Shown in pieces: positions 17,009 through 26,719 of a stretch of 62,067 nucleotides of DNA; position 1 is the stretch's first letter; each line of letters begins with the position of its first letter. The notes beneath the pieces were generated by a model, which was not told the origin of the DNA, made no database searches, and saw only the letters and a program-made list of their open reading frames with translations. The position numbers were made by a program, and so were the translations under genes. The stretch is from Streptomyces sp. CB01580 (GTDB lineage Bacteria; Actinomycetota; Actinomycetes; Streptomycetales; Streptomycetaceae), in assembly GCF_001905795.1 (NCBI RefSeq), contig NZ_LIXJ01000036.1:1-62067 (forward strand), given 5' to 3'.

Positions 17009-17992
17009 TCAGCTTGCCTGAGCCGCTTGCGCCAGCGTGCGGCACAGCGTGCGTTTGGCCAGCTCGATCTTGAAGTCGTTGTGCCCCTGCCCCACGGCGT
17101 CGCACATCGCGGCCTCGGCTGCGGCGCGATAGGTGACCATCGTGGCGGGACGACCGGTCAACGCGGCCTCCGCCTCGATGGACCGCCAGGGCTTGTGCGC
17201 CACACCGCCGAAAGCCACCCGCGCCTCACTGATCGCTCCCTGATCGGTCGAGACGACAGCCGCCACGGAGACCAGCGCGAACTCGTACGACGCCCGGTCT
17301 CGCACCTTGCGGTAGGTCTGCCGGCCCGACGGGGGTGGGGGAAGGAGCACGCTCGTGATCATCTCGCGAGGGCGCAGCACGGTCTCGATGTGCGGCGTAT
17401 CGCCCGGCAGCCGGTAGAGGTCTGCGATGGCGACACGGCGTACCGACCCGTCGGCGTCGAGCAGCTCGATCTCCGCCTCCAGCACGGTCATCGCGACGGC
17501 CATGTCCGAGGGGTGGGTGGCGATGCAGGAGTCGCTGACGCCGAGGAGGGCGTGAATCCGGTTGAACCCTCCGATCGCCGAGCATCCGGAACCGGGATCC
17601 CGTTTGTTGCAGCCCGCAGCTGTGTCGTAGAAGTAGGGGCAGCGAGTGCGCTGCAACAGATTTCCCCCGGTGGACGCCTTGTTGCGCAGTTGGCCCGAGG
17701 CTCCGGCCACCAGTGCCTCCGACAGCACCGGGTAGCGGGTACGCACTCGGGCATCGGCGGCCACATCGGAATTCGCAGCCTGGGCCCCGATAAGCAGTCC
17801 GCCGTCCGGGAGCTCCTCGATGTCCCGCAACGGAAGCCGACTGATGTCGACCAGATGGCTGGGCTTCTCGATATCGAGCTTCATCAGGTCGAGCAGGTTG
17901 GTGCCGCCGCTGATGAACTTCGCGCCGGTTCTGGACACCGCAGCGACGGCGGCCTGTGCGTCGGTCGCTCGCTCGTACGTGAAGGATCTCAT
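17009..17992 (-). CDS. paoB: Aldehyde oxidase FAD-binding subunit, PaoB/YagS-like
   Basis: 327-aa flavoprotein subunit. It carries SGGTNLLDLMK for FAD pyrophosphate binding. It also carries the YagS-type cysteine-rich insertion: RCPYFYDTAAGCNKRDPGSG plus CSAIGGFNRIHALLG, which in E. coli PaoB binds an extra [4Fe-4S] cluster. This insertion separates it from the CoxM-type subunit at 6555. ATG 17992 overlaps the stop of the 2Fe-2S subunit gene, so translation is coupled. Electrons should flow Mo to 2Fe-2S, then FAD, then an unknown acceptor. Confidence 0.92.
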   Translation of the reverse strand: MRSFTYERATDAQAAVAAVSRTGAKFISGGTNLLDLMKLDIEKPSHLVDISRLPLRDIEELPDGGLLIGAQAANSDVAADARVRTRYPVLSEALVAGASGQLRNKASTGGNLLQRTRCPYFYDTAAGCNKRDPGSGCSAIGGFNRIHALLGVSDSCIATHPSDMAVAMTVLEAEIELLDADGSVRRVAIADLYRLPGDTPHIETVLRPREMITSVLLPPPPSGRQTYRKVRDRASYEFALVSVAAVVSTDQGAISEARVAFGGVAHKPWRSIEAEAALTGRPATMVTYRAAAEAAMCDAVGQGHNDFKIELAKRTLCRTLAQAAQAS

Positions 17993-18558
17993 TCCGGGCC
18001 TCCCACCGCGATGCCACGGATGGCCGCGACGATGTTCGGATAGGCGGCGCACCGACAGATGTTGCCGCTCATCCGCTCGCGGATCTCCTCATCGGTCAAC
18101 GCGATCCGCGGCGAGGTCAGGTCAGCGGTGGCATAGCTGGGCCAGCCTGCCTCCACCTCGGCGAGCATGCCGACAGCCGAACAGATCTGGCCGGGAGTGC
18201 AGTAGCCGCATTGGAAGCCGTCACGCTCGACGAAGGCACGTTGCATGGGGTGCAGATCATCGGGATCGCCCAGGCCTTCGATCGTCACGATCTCGTCGTC
18301 CTCATGCATCACGGCGAGCGTCAAACAAGAATTGACGCGTCGGCCGTTGATCAGCACCGTGCAGGCGCCGCACTGCCCGTGATCACACCCCTTCTTGGTC
18401 CCGCTCAGGCGCAGGTGCTCGCGCAGCGCGTCGAGCAGCGAGGTCCGTGGATCCACCTCAAGCCGTTGCACCTGATCGTTGACGTTCAACCCGATCGCCG
18501 AGAGTTGGGCCATCTCGCCCTGGCTCCGCCCTGCGGCGCCCGTATCCGAATCACTCAT
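17989..18558 (-). CDS. paoA: Aldehyde oxidase 2Fe-2S subunit, PaoA/YagT-like
   Basis: 189-aa iron-sulfur subunit, first gene of the operon. Cluster ligands are C58, C63, C66 and C78 (CDHGQCGAC), and C117, C120, C168 and C170 (CGYCTPG, ICRCAAYPN). The long spacing between the two C-terminal pairs is the PaoA-type insertion absent from CoxS. ATG 18558 gives the start nearest to homology; the frame is open to 18612. E. coli PaoA has a Tat signal and the enzyme is periplasmic. No twin-arginine signal is visible here, so this enzyme is probably cytoplasmic. Confidence 0.92.
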   Translation of the reverse strand: MSDSDTGAAGRSQGEMAQLSAIGLNVNDQVQRLEVDPRTSLLDALREHLRLSGTKKGCDHGQCGACTVLINGRRVNSCLTLAVMHEDDEIVTIEGLGDPDDLHPMQRAFVERDGFQCGYCTPGQICSAVGMLAEVEAGWPSYATADLTSPRIALTDEEIRERMSGNICRCAAYPNIVAAIRGIAVGGPE

Positions 18559-18646
18559 CACAGCCCGCCTTCCTCGCTGGGTGCGGGTGTCACCCTGGAT
18601 ATGCGTCGCCACTGTGGGGCGCGAAACGTGGCCCGCCTGGGGCCAT

Positions 18647-18676
18647 GCCCGCCCATCATCCAGCCGATGGGCGGGC
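18647..18676. terminator. GC-rich 11-bp hairpin
   Basis: GCCCGCCCATC (18647-18657) pairs exactly with 18666-18676 across an 8-nt loop. It lies just past the end of the minus-strand gene at 18765-19137 and upstream of the paoA start, so it may end the former and insulate the latter. No U-tract follows, which is common for Streptomyces terminators. Confidence 0.5.
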
Positions 18677-18764
18677 CAGGACGGACGACACCGTCACGGG
18701 TTCACCTGGACGGGTGCTGTACCTCAAGCCCGGGGGGGACTGGGGAGCGGGAGGACCCGTTCGG

Positions 18765-19137
18765 TCAGCTGCCCGGCGAGCTGGGCATCGTATGGGCGGC
18801 TTCGATGAGTCGGTCCGCCGCGGTCAGCTGGCCGACCAGGTGCTGCGGCTCGCCGCGACCTACCGGGACCCTGGTGGCGAGAGCGTGGAGGGTGATGCCC
18901 TTGCCGCCGGGACCGAGGCGTCCCGACGCGTCGGTCTGGGTGGCCAGCGTCAGGGCGAGCAGCCGGGTGCCCGCGGTGGCCCTGGCCTTGTGGAGCTTCT
19001 TGTTCGAGACGACTTTCTGGGCCCAGCCGGAGCGCTTGGGCCGTATCTTCTTGCCGAACGTGAACGGGCCCGTCCCGTCCTTGTAGGGCACCAGGGAGGG
19101 GACGGTGATCGCGGTGGGGTTCTCCGGCCGGGAGGCA
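18765..19137 (-). CDS. Conserved-looking hypothetical protein, 5' end at a rearrangement junction
   Basis: About 124 aa starting near SRPENPTAITVPSLVPYKDG. The frame has gene-like codon use and balanced composition, with a basic N-terminal half (FGKKIRPKRSGWAQKVVSNK) and a C-terminal HALATRVPVG / HLVGQLTAADRLIEAA segment. I do not recognise the family and infer no function. There is no good start codon: the homologous-looking N-terminus abuts the 5'-truncated nitronate monooxygenase on the other strand at about 19138. A start such as ATGGCC may have been lost at the junction (now CTTGCC). It may therefore be silent. Confidence 0.5.
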
Positions 19138-19138
19138 A

Positions 19139-19774
19139 GCAGGCCGCCGGGCGATTCAGCAGGTCGGCTCCGCCGACGCAGCACGGCGCGCCGTCGGCGA
19201 CGGCGTCGAGGTCGTCGTCGCTCAGGGCTGGGAGGCGGGCGGGCACAACTACGGCGGTCTGCCCACCATGGTCGGTGTGCCCGCCGTCGTGGATGCCGTG
19301 GGCGAGCACGCGCTGGTACTCGCCGCCGGTGGAATCACCGACGGACGCCAGGTCGCCGCGGCCCTGTGCCTGGGCACCGACGGCGTACGGGTGGGCACCC
19401 GCCTGGTCGCCTCGCACGAGGCCCAGGTCCATCCCGAGCACCACCGCAGGCTGATCGCCTCGCTGGGCGAGGACAGGGTACGCACTGGGATCTTCGGCCC
19501 GGAGTGGCCCGACTTCAATCCGATGCGGGTGCAGCGCGACCGTGTGGTGGCCGAGTGGAGCGACCGGCTGGCTGAGGTACCGCCCTACCGTGACGAACTC
19601 GAACAGGTCGGCACCACGGTCTTCCAGGGCGAAGAGACCGTGCTGCGCAAGTTCAACGTGCTGCCACCCGTACCCGCGACCGAGGCCGACTGGGAGGAGA
19701 TGCCCTGGCTCATGGGGCAGGGCGTCGGCCTCGTCCACGACATCCGGCCCGCGCAGGAAAAATCGGGAGCCTGA
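19139..19774 (+). pseudogene. Nitronate monooxygenase, truncated at both ends
   Basis: The frame reads IQQVGSADAARRAVGDGVEV, then VAQGWEAGGHNYGGLPTM, then LVLAAGGITDGRQVAAALCL and GTDGVRVGTRLVAS. These are the FMN-phosphate-binding and C-terminal barrel strands of the NPD/nitronate monooxygenase family. The N-terminal barrel, including the catalytic-His region, is missing. The C-terminus runs GVGLVHDIRPAQEK and then ends abruptly in a TniB relic. An ATG at 19268 could start 168 residues but would not give an active enzyme. Both ends coincide with unrelated sequence, indicating deletion by mobile-element activity. Confidence 0.82.
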
Positions 19775-19902
19775 TCCGCCTGATCCGGCAAGCAGCGATC
19801 AACGCGATCCCCGACGGCACCGAACAGATCACCGAGCAAAGTCTCGACACGATCCGCCTGGACCACCTCGCCGCCGGCCTGGAAGCCGTACACGGTCGTT
19901 GA
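19765..19902 (+). mobile_element. TniB-type transposition ATPase, C-terminal relic
   Basis: Overlapping the end of the previous frame, this one reads GSLIRLIRQAAINAIPDGTE then QITEQSLDTIRLDHLAAG and stops at 19902. It matches the last ~45 residues of AAA+ TniB-like transposition helper proteins (usual form LIRxAAIxAIxDGxExIT). Nothing of the Walker motifs is present. It marks the footprint of a Tn5053/Tn7-like or related transposon at this junction. Confidence 0.6.
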
Positions 19903-19994
19903 CCGCACTCTTTTCACGGGACAGAATCCCGCTTCCTCGGGTCTACTCGCCAAAGAGATGGTGAAGGCTCTGTCCTGACCGAGAGGAATTTCAA

Positions 19995-20130
19995 ATGCCC
20001 TCCACGACAGGAGTCAGTCACGATACGCGACCGGCTCCAGGATCACCGGAGTCCACCACGTCTCCTCAACTGTCCGCAACCTGGAGGACAGTCTGGACTG
20101 GTATCAGCGGCTGCTCAGCGCCGAGTGTGG
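19995..20130 (+). pseudogene. VOC/glyoxalase-family protein, N-terminal fragment, frameshifted
   Basis: ATG 19995 follows GAGAGG and encodes a short leader. After a one-base shift near 20035 the sequence continues RITGVHHVSSTVRNLEDSLD then WYQRLLSAE, the first beta-alpha unit of a vicinal-oxygen-chelate domain with its metal-binding His (GVHHV). Similarity stops near 20130, where the 3' end of fumarase (opposite strand) begins. The rest of the protein is gone. Confidence 0.65.
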
Positions 20131-20146
20131 GGTCCGAGGCCAAGGA

Positions 20147-21577
<1,431 letters not shown>

Positions 21578-21603
21578 CTCGGGGACCGACTGGTCGCCCT
21601 GGC

Positions 21604-23259
21604 TCACTTCGCGTGCTCCACATCGCTCGTGGGATAGACCGGCTGCCACATCGCGTCCTGCACCGCTTGAATGAGGTTTTCGTGCGTCTTCGTCGCGACC
21701 CCATCCTGTGCAGCGGCGCGGGCGACGGCAACGGCGACTGTGGCCGAAGACGCCCTCAGGTTGGCAACCGGCGGCAGGAGTGAGGCCCCCGGATGGGACA
21801 CATCGACCTGGCCGGCCACGGCTTCGGCAGCGGCGAGCAACATGCCGTCGGTCACGTGACGGGCGCCCGAAACGATCGTGCCGAGGCCGAGTCCGGGATA
21901 AAGGAGCGCGTTGTTGGCCTGTCCGATCTCGTATGAGATGCCGTTGTAGTCCACCGGTCCGACCGGGATGCCCACCGCCATCAGCGCTCTGCCCTCCGAC
22001 CAGGTAATCGCGTTAGAGGGCATGACCTCGATGCGACTCGTCGGATTTGACAGCGGCAGGAGGACCGGACGGTCCACTCCCTCGGCCAGCGCGCGCACGA
22101 CGTCCTCGGTGAAGGCGTTATGGACGGTCGACGTACCGATGAGGATGGTGGGTTTGACGTGCTTGATGGTGGTCAATAGCTCGATCTCACCGTCTGCCCA
22201 CGCGCTCACCTCGGACTTCGGCCTCGCGTACGCCCGCTGGTAGTCAGGCAGGTCCACCATGTCGTCGGTCACGAGGCCATGGACGTCGATGAGCCAGATG
22301 TTGCTCTTGGCCTCTGCGGGGGTCGCGCCGTCACGCACCATCGCAGCGTGGATCTGGTCGGCCATGCCAGTGCCAGCGGTTCCCGCCCCGAAGACCACCA
22401 GTCGCTGCTCGGACCAGCGTGCCCCTGTGACCTTCAGGGCAGAGAACACCGACGCCATGACGATCGCCCCGGTGCCCTGCATGTCGTCATTGAAGATCCG
22501 GTACTTGTCCGCGTTCTCCACCAAGATCCGCCGGGCGTTCGACGGCCCGAAGTCCTCGAAGTGCAGCAGCGCGTTCGGGAACAACTCGGACACGGTCCGG
22601 AGATAGAGGGCGATGAAGTCGTCGTACCGCTTACCGGTCACCCGGGCATGCCGGTTGCCCAGGTAGGGCGGGCTGTTGAGCAGCTGCTCGTTGTCTGTCC
22701 CGACATCAAGGTTCACGGCGATGACCCGGTTCGGGTCGATGCCAGCTGCGGCCGTATAAACGGCGAGCTTACCGATAGAGATGTCGGTCCCGTTGACGCC
22801 CCAGTCCCCGATTCCCAAAATCTCCTGAGCATCGGAGACAACGATCAGATCGACGTCGTCTGCACCAAGGCCGAGCGACTCGAATGATACTTTCACGTCC
22901 TCGGGGCGGTTAATTGACAGGTATACCGCGCGTGAGTCGCGGTAGTCCACGGACCATTGCTGGATCGCGTCACCCACGGTTGGGTCATACACAACGGGCA
23001 GCAACTCGTCGAGGTGGTCGGCGAGCAGCTTGAAGTACAGCACCTGGTTCCGGTCGTGAATCTCATTGAGGTAGATGTACTTCTGCAGATCGGACGATTT
23101 CTGCTTGAGCTGTGCGTAGGCCCGGTTGGCCTGTCCCTCGAGGGTCTCGACGGCGGCTGGCAGCCGTCCGGTGATCCCGAGTTCCGCCCGCTCCTCCAGT
23201 GTGTAAGCGGTGCCGCGGTTTCGGTAGCGATCCTGCAGGACGGTCGGTTCGACAGGCAT
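21604..23259 (-). CDS. NAD-type malic enzyme (malolactic-like branch)
   Basis: 551-aa decarboxylating malate dehydrogenase of the long MaeA/SfcA type. It has YLNEIHDRN (63-71), VSDAQEILGIGDWG (141-154), metal ligands in HFEDFG (233-238) and NDDMQGTG (257-264), and the cofactor loop GAGTAGTG (291-298). The DAQEILGIGDWG form is close to that of malolactic enzymes and bacterial NAD-malic enzymes, so NAD is the likely cofactor. It is first of a two-gene operon with fumC. Pyruvate supply from malate (or anaplerosis) is the expected role; coupling to fumarase would let fumarate released by aromatic catabolism enter at pyruvate. Confidence 0.93.
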   Translation of the reverse strand: MPVEPTVLQDRYRNRGTAYTLEERAELGITGRLPAAVETLEGQANRAYAQLKQKSSDLQKYIYLNEIHDRNQVLYFKLLADHLDELLPVVYDPTVGDAIQQWSVDYRDSRAVYLSINRPEDVKVSFESLGLGADDVDLIVVSDAQEILGIGDWGVNGTDISIGKLAVYTAAAGIDPNRVIAVNLDVGTDNEQLLNSPPYLGNRHARVTGKRYDDFIALYLRTVSELFPNALLHFEDFGPSNARRILVENADKYRIFNDDMQGTGAIVMASVFSALKVTGARWSEQRLVVFGAGTAGTGMADQIHAAMVRDGATPAEAKSNIWLIDVHGLVTDDMVDLPDYQRAYARPKSEVSAWADGEIELLTTIKHVKPTILIGTSTVHNAFTEDVVRALAEGVDRPVLLPLSNPTSRIEVMPSNAITWSEGRALMAVGIPVGPVDYNGISYEIGQANNALLYPGLGLGTIVSGARHVTDGMLLAAAEAVAGQVDVSHPGASLLPPVANLRASSATVAVAVARAAAQDGVATKTHENLIQAVQDAMWQPVYPTSDVEHAK

Positions 23260-23502
23260 GGATGCCCCTTCGGCAGGTTTCGAGCATTGACGCTGTGCGC
23301 TGGCCCGGGCAGGGCTCTGCAGGGCTGCCCCTAATATCGGGCGACCTCTTCTGTCTTCACCCCGCCCTGTCCAACGCCTGCTGCTACGTGAGAGCAGGCG
23401 AAAAGTTCGCTATGCCCGGGCACAAGCGCGATGACGAGGCGCCCGTTGGCTGTGTACGACTCCAGCACTCGGGAAGAACGCTCGCGATCGCACGGAAAGG
23501 AA

Positions 23503-24366
23503 TCAGCTTGTGACGAGGGTCTCGGGCTGCATCTCGTAGGAGTGCTGGATGGCTTGATGCCGCGTCCCGAGGCCATCCGTAACCTTGCGCTCCCAGGGGG
23601 CCTGCTGGAGTTGCTTGGTCTCTTCGAGCATCGACGCTGGTTCCAGATTCCGGAAGCGGTCGACCTCTCCGGCCGCGACAGCGGTCAACGTCGCATAGAC
23701 CGCTTCAGGATCGAACTGCGCTCGGGGGAAGGCGAGCTTGGAGTAGTCGAAGAGCCGCTGCGAGGGGTCGTCCTCCCAGCTTTCCCAGGTCTGGAACATG
23801 CGGTCGTTGAAGCCGGTCAAGAACGGCCCCGGGTTCACGGTGGCGACCTCGATGTTGTGCTCCTGCAGCTCGTAGGCCATGGTTTCGGCGATCGCCTCGA
23901 CCGCATGCTTGGAAGCGGAATAGATGCCGGTGAAGGGGTTGACGTTCAGGCCCTCTCGGGATGAGACCCACACGATTCTGCCGGCGCCGCGCTTGACCAT
24001 CTGCTTGGCGATTCCCTGGGTGAGGAGCAGCGGGCCGGTGACGTTGACCTCGAACTGGTGACGGATGTTCGATGCGGGAATGTCGACCGTGGAGCCGCCT
24101 TCGCCGACTCCTGCGTTATTCACCAGGATCTCCACACCCCAGTCGAGAGCCTTGCGACGATCACCGTCGTTTGTGACATCAAGCTTCTCGACCTGCAGGC
24201 TCACCCCTCGCCCAGCCGCCTGCCGCTTCAGGGTCTGAACTTGAGCGTAAATCTCCACCGCGGCGATCACGTCGAATCCCTTTTCCGCCAAGCGCATGGC
24301 GGATTCATATCCAAAGCCAGTACCTGCTCCGGTGATGAGCACCTTCTTCAGAGCACGATTCACCAT
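23503..24366 (-). CDS. Short-chain dehydrogenase/reductase
   Basis: Classical SDR (287 aa). The cofactor motif TGAGTGFG lies at about 12-19, NNAG at about 87-90, and the catalytic Ser/Tyr/Lys are in VSSREGL and YSASK. A basic residue is not obvious at the end of strand 2 (AAVEIY), favouring NAD. It carries a C-terminal extension of about 60 residues (SKLAFPRAQFDPEAVYATL onward), as in SDRs acting on larger substrates. ATG 24366 is the natural start. It is divergent from nothing and followed by the malic enzyme operon 243 bp away. Substrate unknown. Confidence 0.9.
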   Translation of the reverse strand: MVNRALKKVLITGAGTGFGYESAMRLAEKGFDVIAAVEIYAQVQTLKRQAAGRGVSLQVEKLDVTNDGDRRKALDWGVEILVNNAGVGEGGSTVDIPASNIRHQFEVNVTGPLLLTQGIAKQMVKRGAGRIVWVSSREGLNVNPFTGIYSASKHAVEAIAETMAYELQEHNIEVATVNPGPFLTGFNDRMFQTWESWEDDPSQRLFDYSKLAFPRAQFDPEAVYATLTAVAAGEVDRFRNLEPASMLEETKQLQQAPWERKVTDGLGTRHQAIQHSYEMQPETLVTS

Positions 24367-24813
24367 ACAGATGTTCCCTTCGACTCTTCCCTATCCACCG
24401 TCGAACCCGGAGCGTCGAATTTATTCCACGTGTAGTCGGTCGAGGCAGGCGACGCGCCGCCTTTGCGGAAATACATTCCCTGCACGGCAGCAATCCAGAC
24501 CGCTGAATTCGAGGCCACATGGAGACTGCGCTCCGATCTCGATGCCACGGTGCCACGCACTCCGCCGACCCGCGATCCGACCACAGTCCGGCCGGACCGT
24601 GGTCTTGCATCGCACGCCCCATGTAGCGCACCCTTCAGGGGTCTTGAGGAAGCGGGACGCCGGGCCCGCATCCGCCGCGGAAGCCGGCCTCAGCGATCGG
24701 ATGATCATCGGCTGACGCCGACCATCCGCCAGGGGAATCGCCGACCCGGCGCCACCCGAATGGACTTCACGCCGTGGTTGTAGCCCTGGTGCGAAGTGGC
24801 CGTCCCGAACCCA

Positions 24814-24827
24814 TTGTTGATCAACAA
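24814..24827. promoter_or_regulatory. 14-bp perfect palindrome, possible operator
   Basis: TTGTTGATCAACAA is self-complementary and sits in an A+T-rich stretch about 450 bp upstream of the SDR gene. Its form is like binding sites of GntR or LacI/TetR dimers. No nearby regulator gene is available to pair it with. Confidence 0.35.
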
Positions 24828-25022
24828 CGACGTGTACTAATCCTGTCCCCCGCGCCCCGTGTCAGGGGCGGGCGACAGGCGTATGCCGGATGCGTCCGCG
24901 GCAATCCAGCCGATTACGCAAGACCGGGACAACGACAGGCCGGCTCCTATCCCAGACCGGGTGGCTGTGTTCCACAGGATGAAGGCACACGAATATTCCA
25001 GCCCGGAAAATCAATACGCGAA

Positions 25023-25133
25023 TCAGGCATCATTTGCCGATTCTACGAGCTTGCCCTCCAGTTCCTCAGGAGTCAGTTCGTCGAACCTTCTGAGGACCTC
25101 ACCAGTCACAGGACTCGTCGTTGCGATATGCAT
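25023..25133 (-). pseudogene. Aldehyde dehydrogenase (succinate-semialdehyde type), N-terminal relic
   Basis: An ATG at 25133 opens a 36-codon frame reading MHIATTSPVTGEVLRRFDEL then TPEELEGKLVESANDA before a stop. This matches the first 35 or so residues of GabD-like aldehyde dehydrogenases (usual form IATVNPATGExLxTFDxLTPEE). Nothing of the catalytic domain follows in any frame. The start region is preserved while the rest is lost. Confidence 0.6.
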
Positions 25134-25158
25134 GAATCGACGACATGACCGCACGATA

Positions 25159-25425
25159 GAGGCCAAATTCACCTATTTACCCCCTCGCCCGCCTCGCGAC
25201 GCGGCGCGCCGACCGGCGGGAGCTGCGCCTTCCAGGTCAGCCGGAACCCCGCGGCCCGTCAGCGGCCACCACGCCTGCTGCCGCTCACCCAGCACGGCAC
25301 CGGATGCACGGCGAGCACAGACACGCCAACATATGACCCACGGCGTACGGCAGAACGCGGCCCGTCACGAATTCCGCGCCGGGGGACTCCCGTCCGAGTT
25401 CGTGCAGCCGAGGCCAAGTTCACCT
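25159..25425. repeat. 16-bp near-identical repeat pair, possible shared operator
   Basis: GAGGCCAAATTCACCT (25159-25174) and GAGGCCAAGTTCACCT (25410-25425) differ at one base. The first lies 26 bp before the aldehyde-dehydrogenase relic start on the minus strand. The second lies 21-27 bp before the hydrolase starts on the plus strand, where it runs into AAGTT-N8-AACTT. The two thus occupy mirrored promoter positions of divergent transcription units. Confidence 0.45.
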
Positions 25426-25445
25426 TGTAACTTCGAAGGAAGTGG

Positions 25446-26294
25446 ATGCACATGGCCGCCTCTGGGATCTTGAAATCAGGCGAGGGCAGATTGGCCTTCG
25501 GGGTGGCGGTGCTCTCCGCCCTGGCCCTGGTGCCGGCATACTCCGCACACGACCCCGGCAGGGCCCCGGGGGACCAGAAGCCGACCGTGGTGCTCGTGCA
25601 CGGAGCATTCGCCGACGGGTCCAGCTGGAACGCAGTGGTGCAGCGCCTGCAGCGGGGCGGCTATCAGGTCATCGCGCCACCCAACACGCTGCGTGGCATA
25701 CCCCAGGACTCGGCGTACCTGAACAGCCTCCTGAAAACCATCAAGGGGCCGATCGTCCTCGTCGGACACTCCTACGGCGGCGAGGTGATCTCGCAGGCGG
25801 CCGCTGGGCTCGACAACGTCAAGGCACTCGTGTACGTCAACGCGATCATGCCGGACAAGGGCGAATCGTTCGCCAGCCTCTCCAGCAAGTTCCCGGCCGC
25901 CCCGATCACCAAGGCGTTCAGGCAAGTGCCGTTCCGCAATGGCGACGGCACCACGGGCACGGACGTATACATCCAGGCCGCCAAGCTCCACGCGACCTTC
26001 GCCCAGGACCTCCCGCAGCAGCAAGCATCCATCATGGCGTCGACGCAGCGCCCGATCGCACAGTCGGCGTTCACCGACAAGATCACCGCAGCGGCTTGGC
26101 GGGACAAACCGGTCTACGTACTCGTCGGCAGGCAGGACCGGGCCATAGACCCGAGCCTCGAGCGGTACGGGGCCAAGCGCGCACACGCGCGCAAGACGGT
26201 GGAGATCAACTCCTCGCACGTGTCCCTGGTCTCCCACCCCCAAACGGTCACGGATCTCATCGTGAGCGCGGCCCGCGAATCCGGTCACCAGTAG
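25446..26294 (+). CDS. Exported alpha/beta-hydrolase
   Basis: 282-aa hydrolase with an N-terminal hydrophobic segment (LAFGVAVLSALALVPAYSA, about 16-34) that looks like a signal peptide or anchor. The fold starts with VVLVHGAFADGSSW (oxyanion HG at 52-53). The nucleophile is S109 in GHSYGG, the acid is likely in GRQDRAIDP, and the His is in NSSHVSLVSHP. This is the salicylate-esterase/EstC-like group of small hydrolases. ATG 25446 and ATG 25452 are both possible; AAGGA lies 5 nt before the first. It is monocistronic. Substrate unknown. Confidence 0.88.
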   Translation: MHMAASGILKSGEGRLAFGVAVLSALALVPAYSAHDPGRAPGDQKPTVVLVHGAFADGSSWNAVVQRLQRGGYQVIAPPNTLRGIPQDSAYLNSLLKTIKGPIVLVGHSYGGEVISQAAAGLDNVKALVYVNAIMPDKGESFASLSSKFPAAPITKAFRQVPFRNGDGTTGTDVYIQAAKLHATFAQDLPQQQASIMASTQRPIAQSAFTDKITAAAWRDKPVYVLVGRQDRAIDPSLERYGAKRAHARKTVEINSSHVSLVSHPQTVTDLIVSAARESGHQ

Positions 26295-26719
26295 ACGAAC
26301 GGGCATGACCTGCCACAGCCGTGGACGGCTGTGAGGGCGTGGCAGTCGGCCGCAAGAACGTCGAACGGCTCACGCGCCAGGATCCGATGGGTACTCGCCC
26401 GCCATCGACCGCTGGTGGATCACCAGCCGGACTCTCTCAACCAGCGTCGGCCCCTGCACCCGACCACCACGTCCCGGCCCGTCGACCGACGGGCCCAGGA
26501 GGAGCGCACCGTCTGCTGCCGCGCCACGAGGACATATACCCACCCTGGGCGGCGAGCCCTGCCGCCTGGGCACCGGCTGCGTCGGGCCCAACGGCCGGAA
26601 CGAGCCGCCTCGTCACTGACCTGGTAAACGGATTGCATCACGGCGTACGGCGTGACGTCACAGGTATCAGCCAAATATGATGGATTTGTCTTCTTTTGCG
26701 GTAAATGAGAGGCCATGTC
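26295..26719. other. Intergenic region upstream of nitrile hydratase
   Basis: No gene recognised in 425 bp. The last 80 bp before the nitrile hydratase start are A+T-rich (around 26670-26706) and probably hold the promoter. The palindrome GTGACGTCAC (26652-26661), preceded by TCACG, is a candidate operator. A GAGAGG ribosome-binding site is at 26707-26712. Confidence 0.45.

Larger units (their letters stand above)
24367..25445. other. Long intergenic region with regulatory-looking repeats and one gene relic
   Basis: About 1.1 kb without an intact gene. It contains a 14-bp perfect palindrome (24814-24827), an aldehyde-dehydrogenase leader relic (25023-25133, minus) and a 16-bp near-identical repeat (25159-25174 and 25410-25425). 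The part around 24780-25180 is clearly richer in A+T than the surroundings. I see no other coding relic that I can name. Confidence 0.5.

Noticed and set aside
14981..18043. 1020-codon open frame antisense to paoC and paoB
   Set aside because: Same codon-mirror effect. The sense genes have full sets of conserved motifs, and the antisense translation matches nothing.
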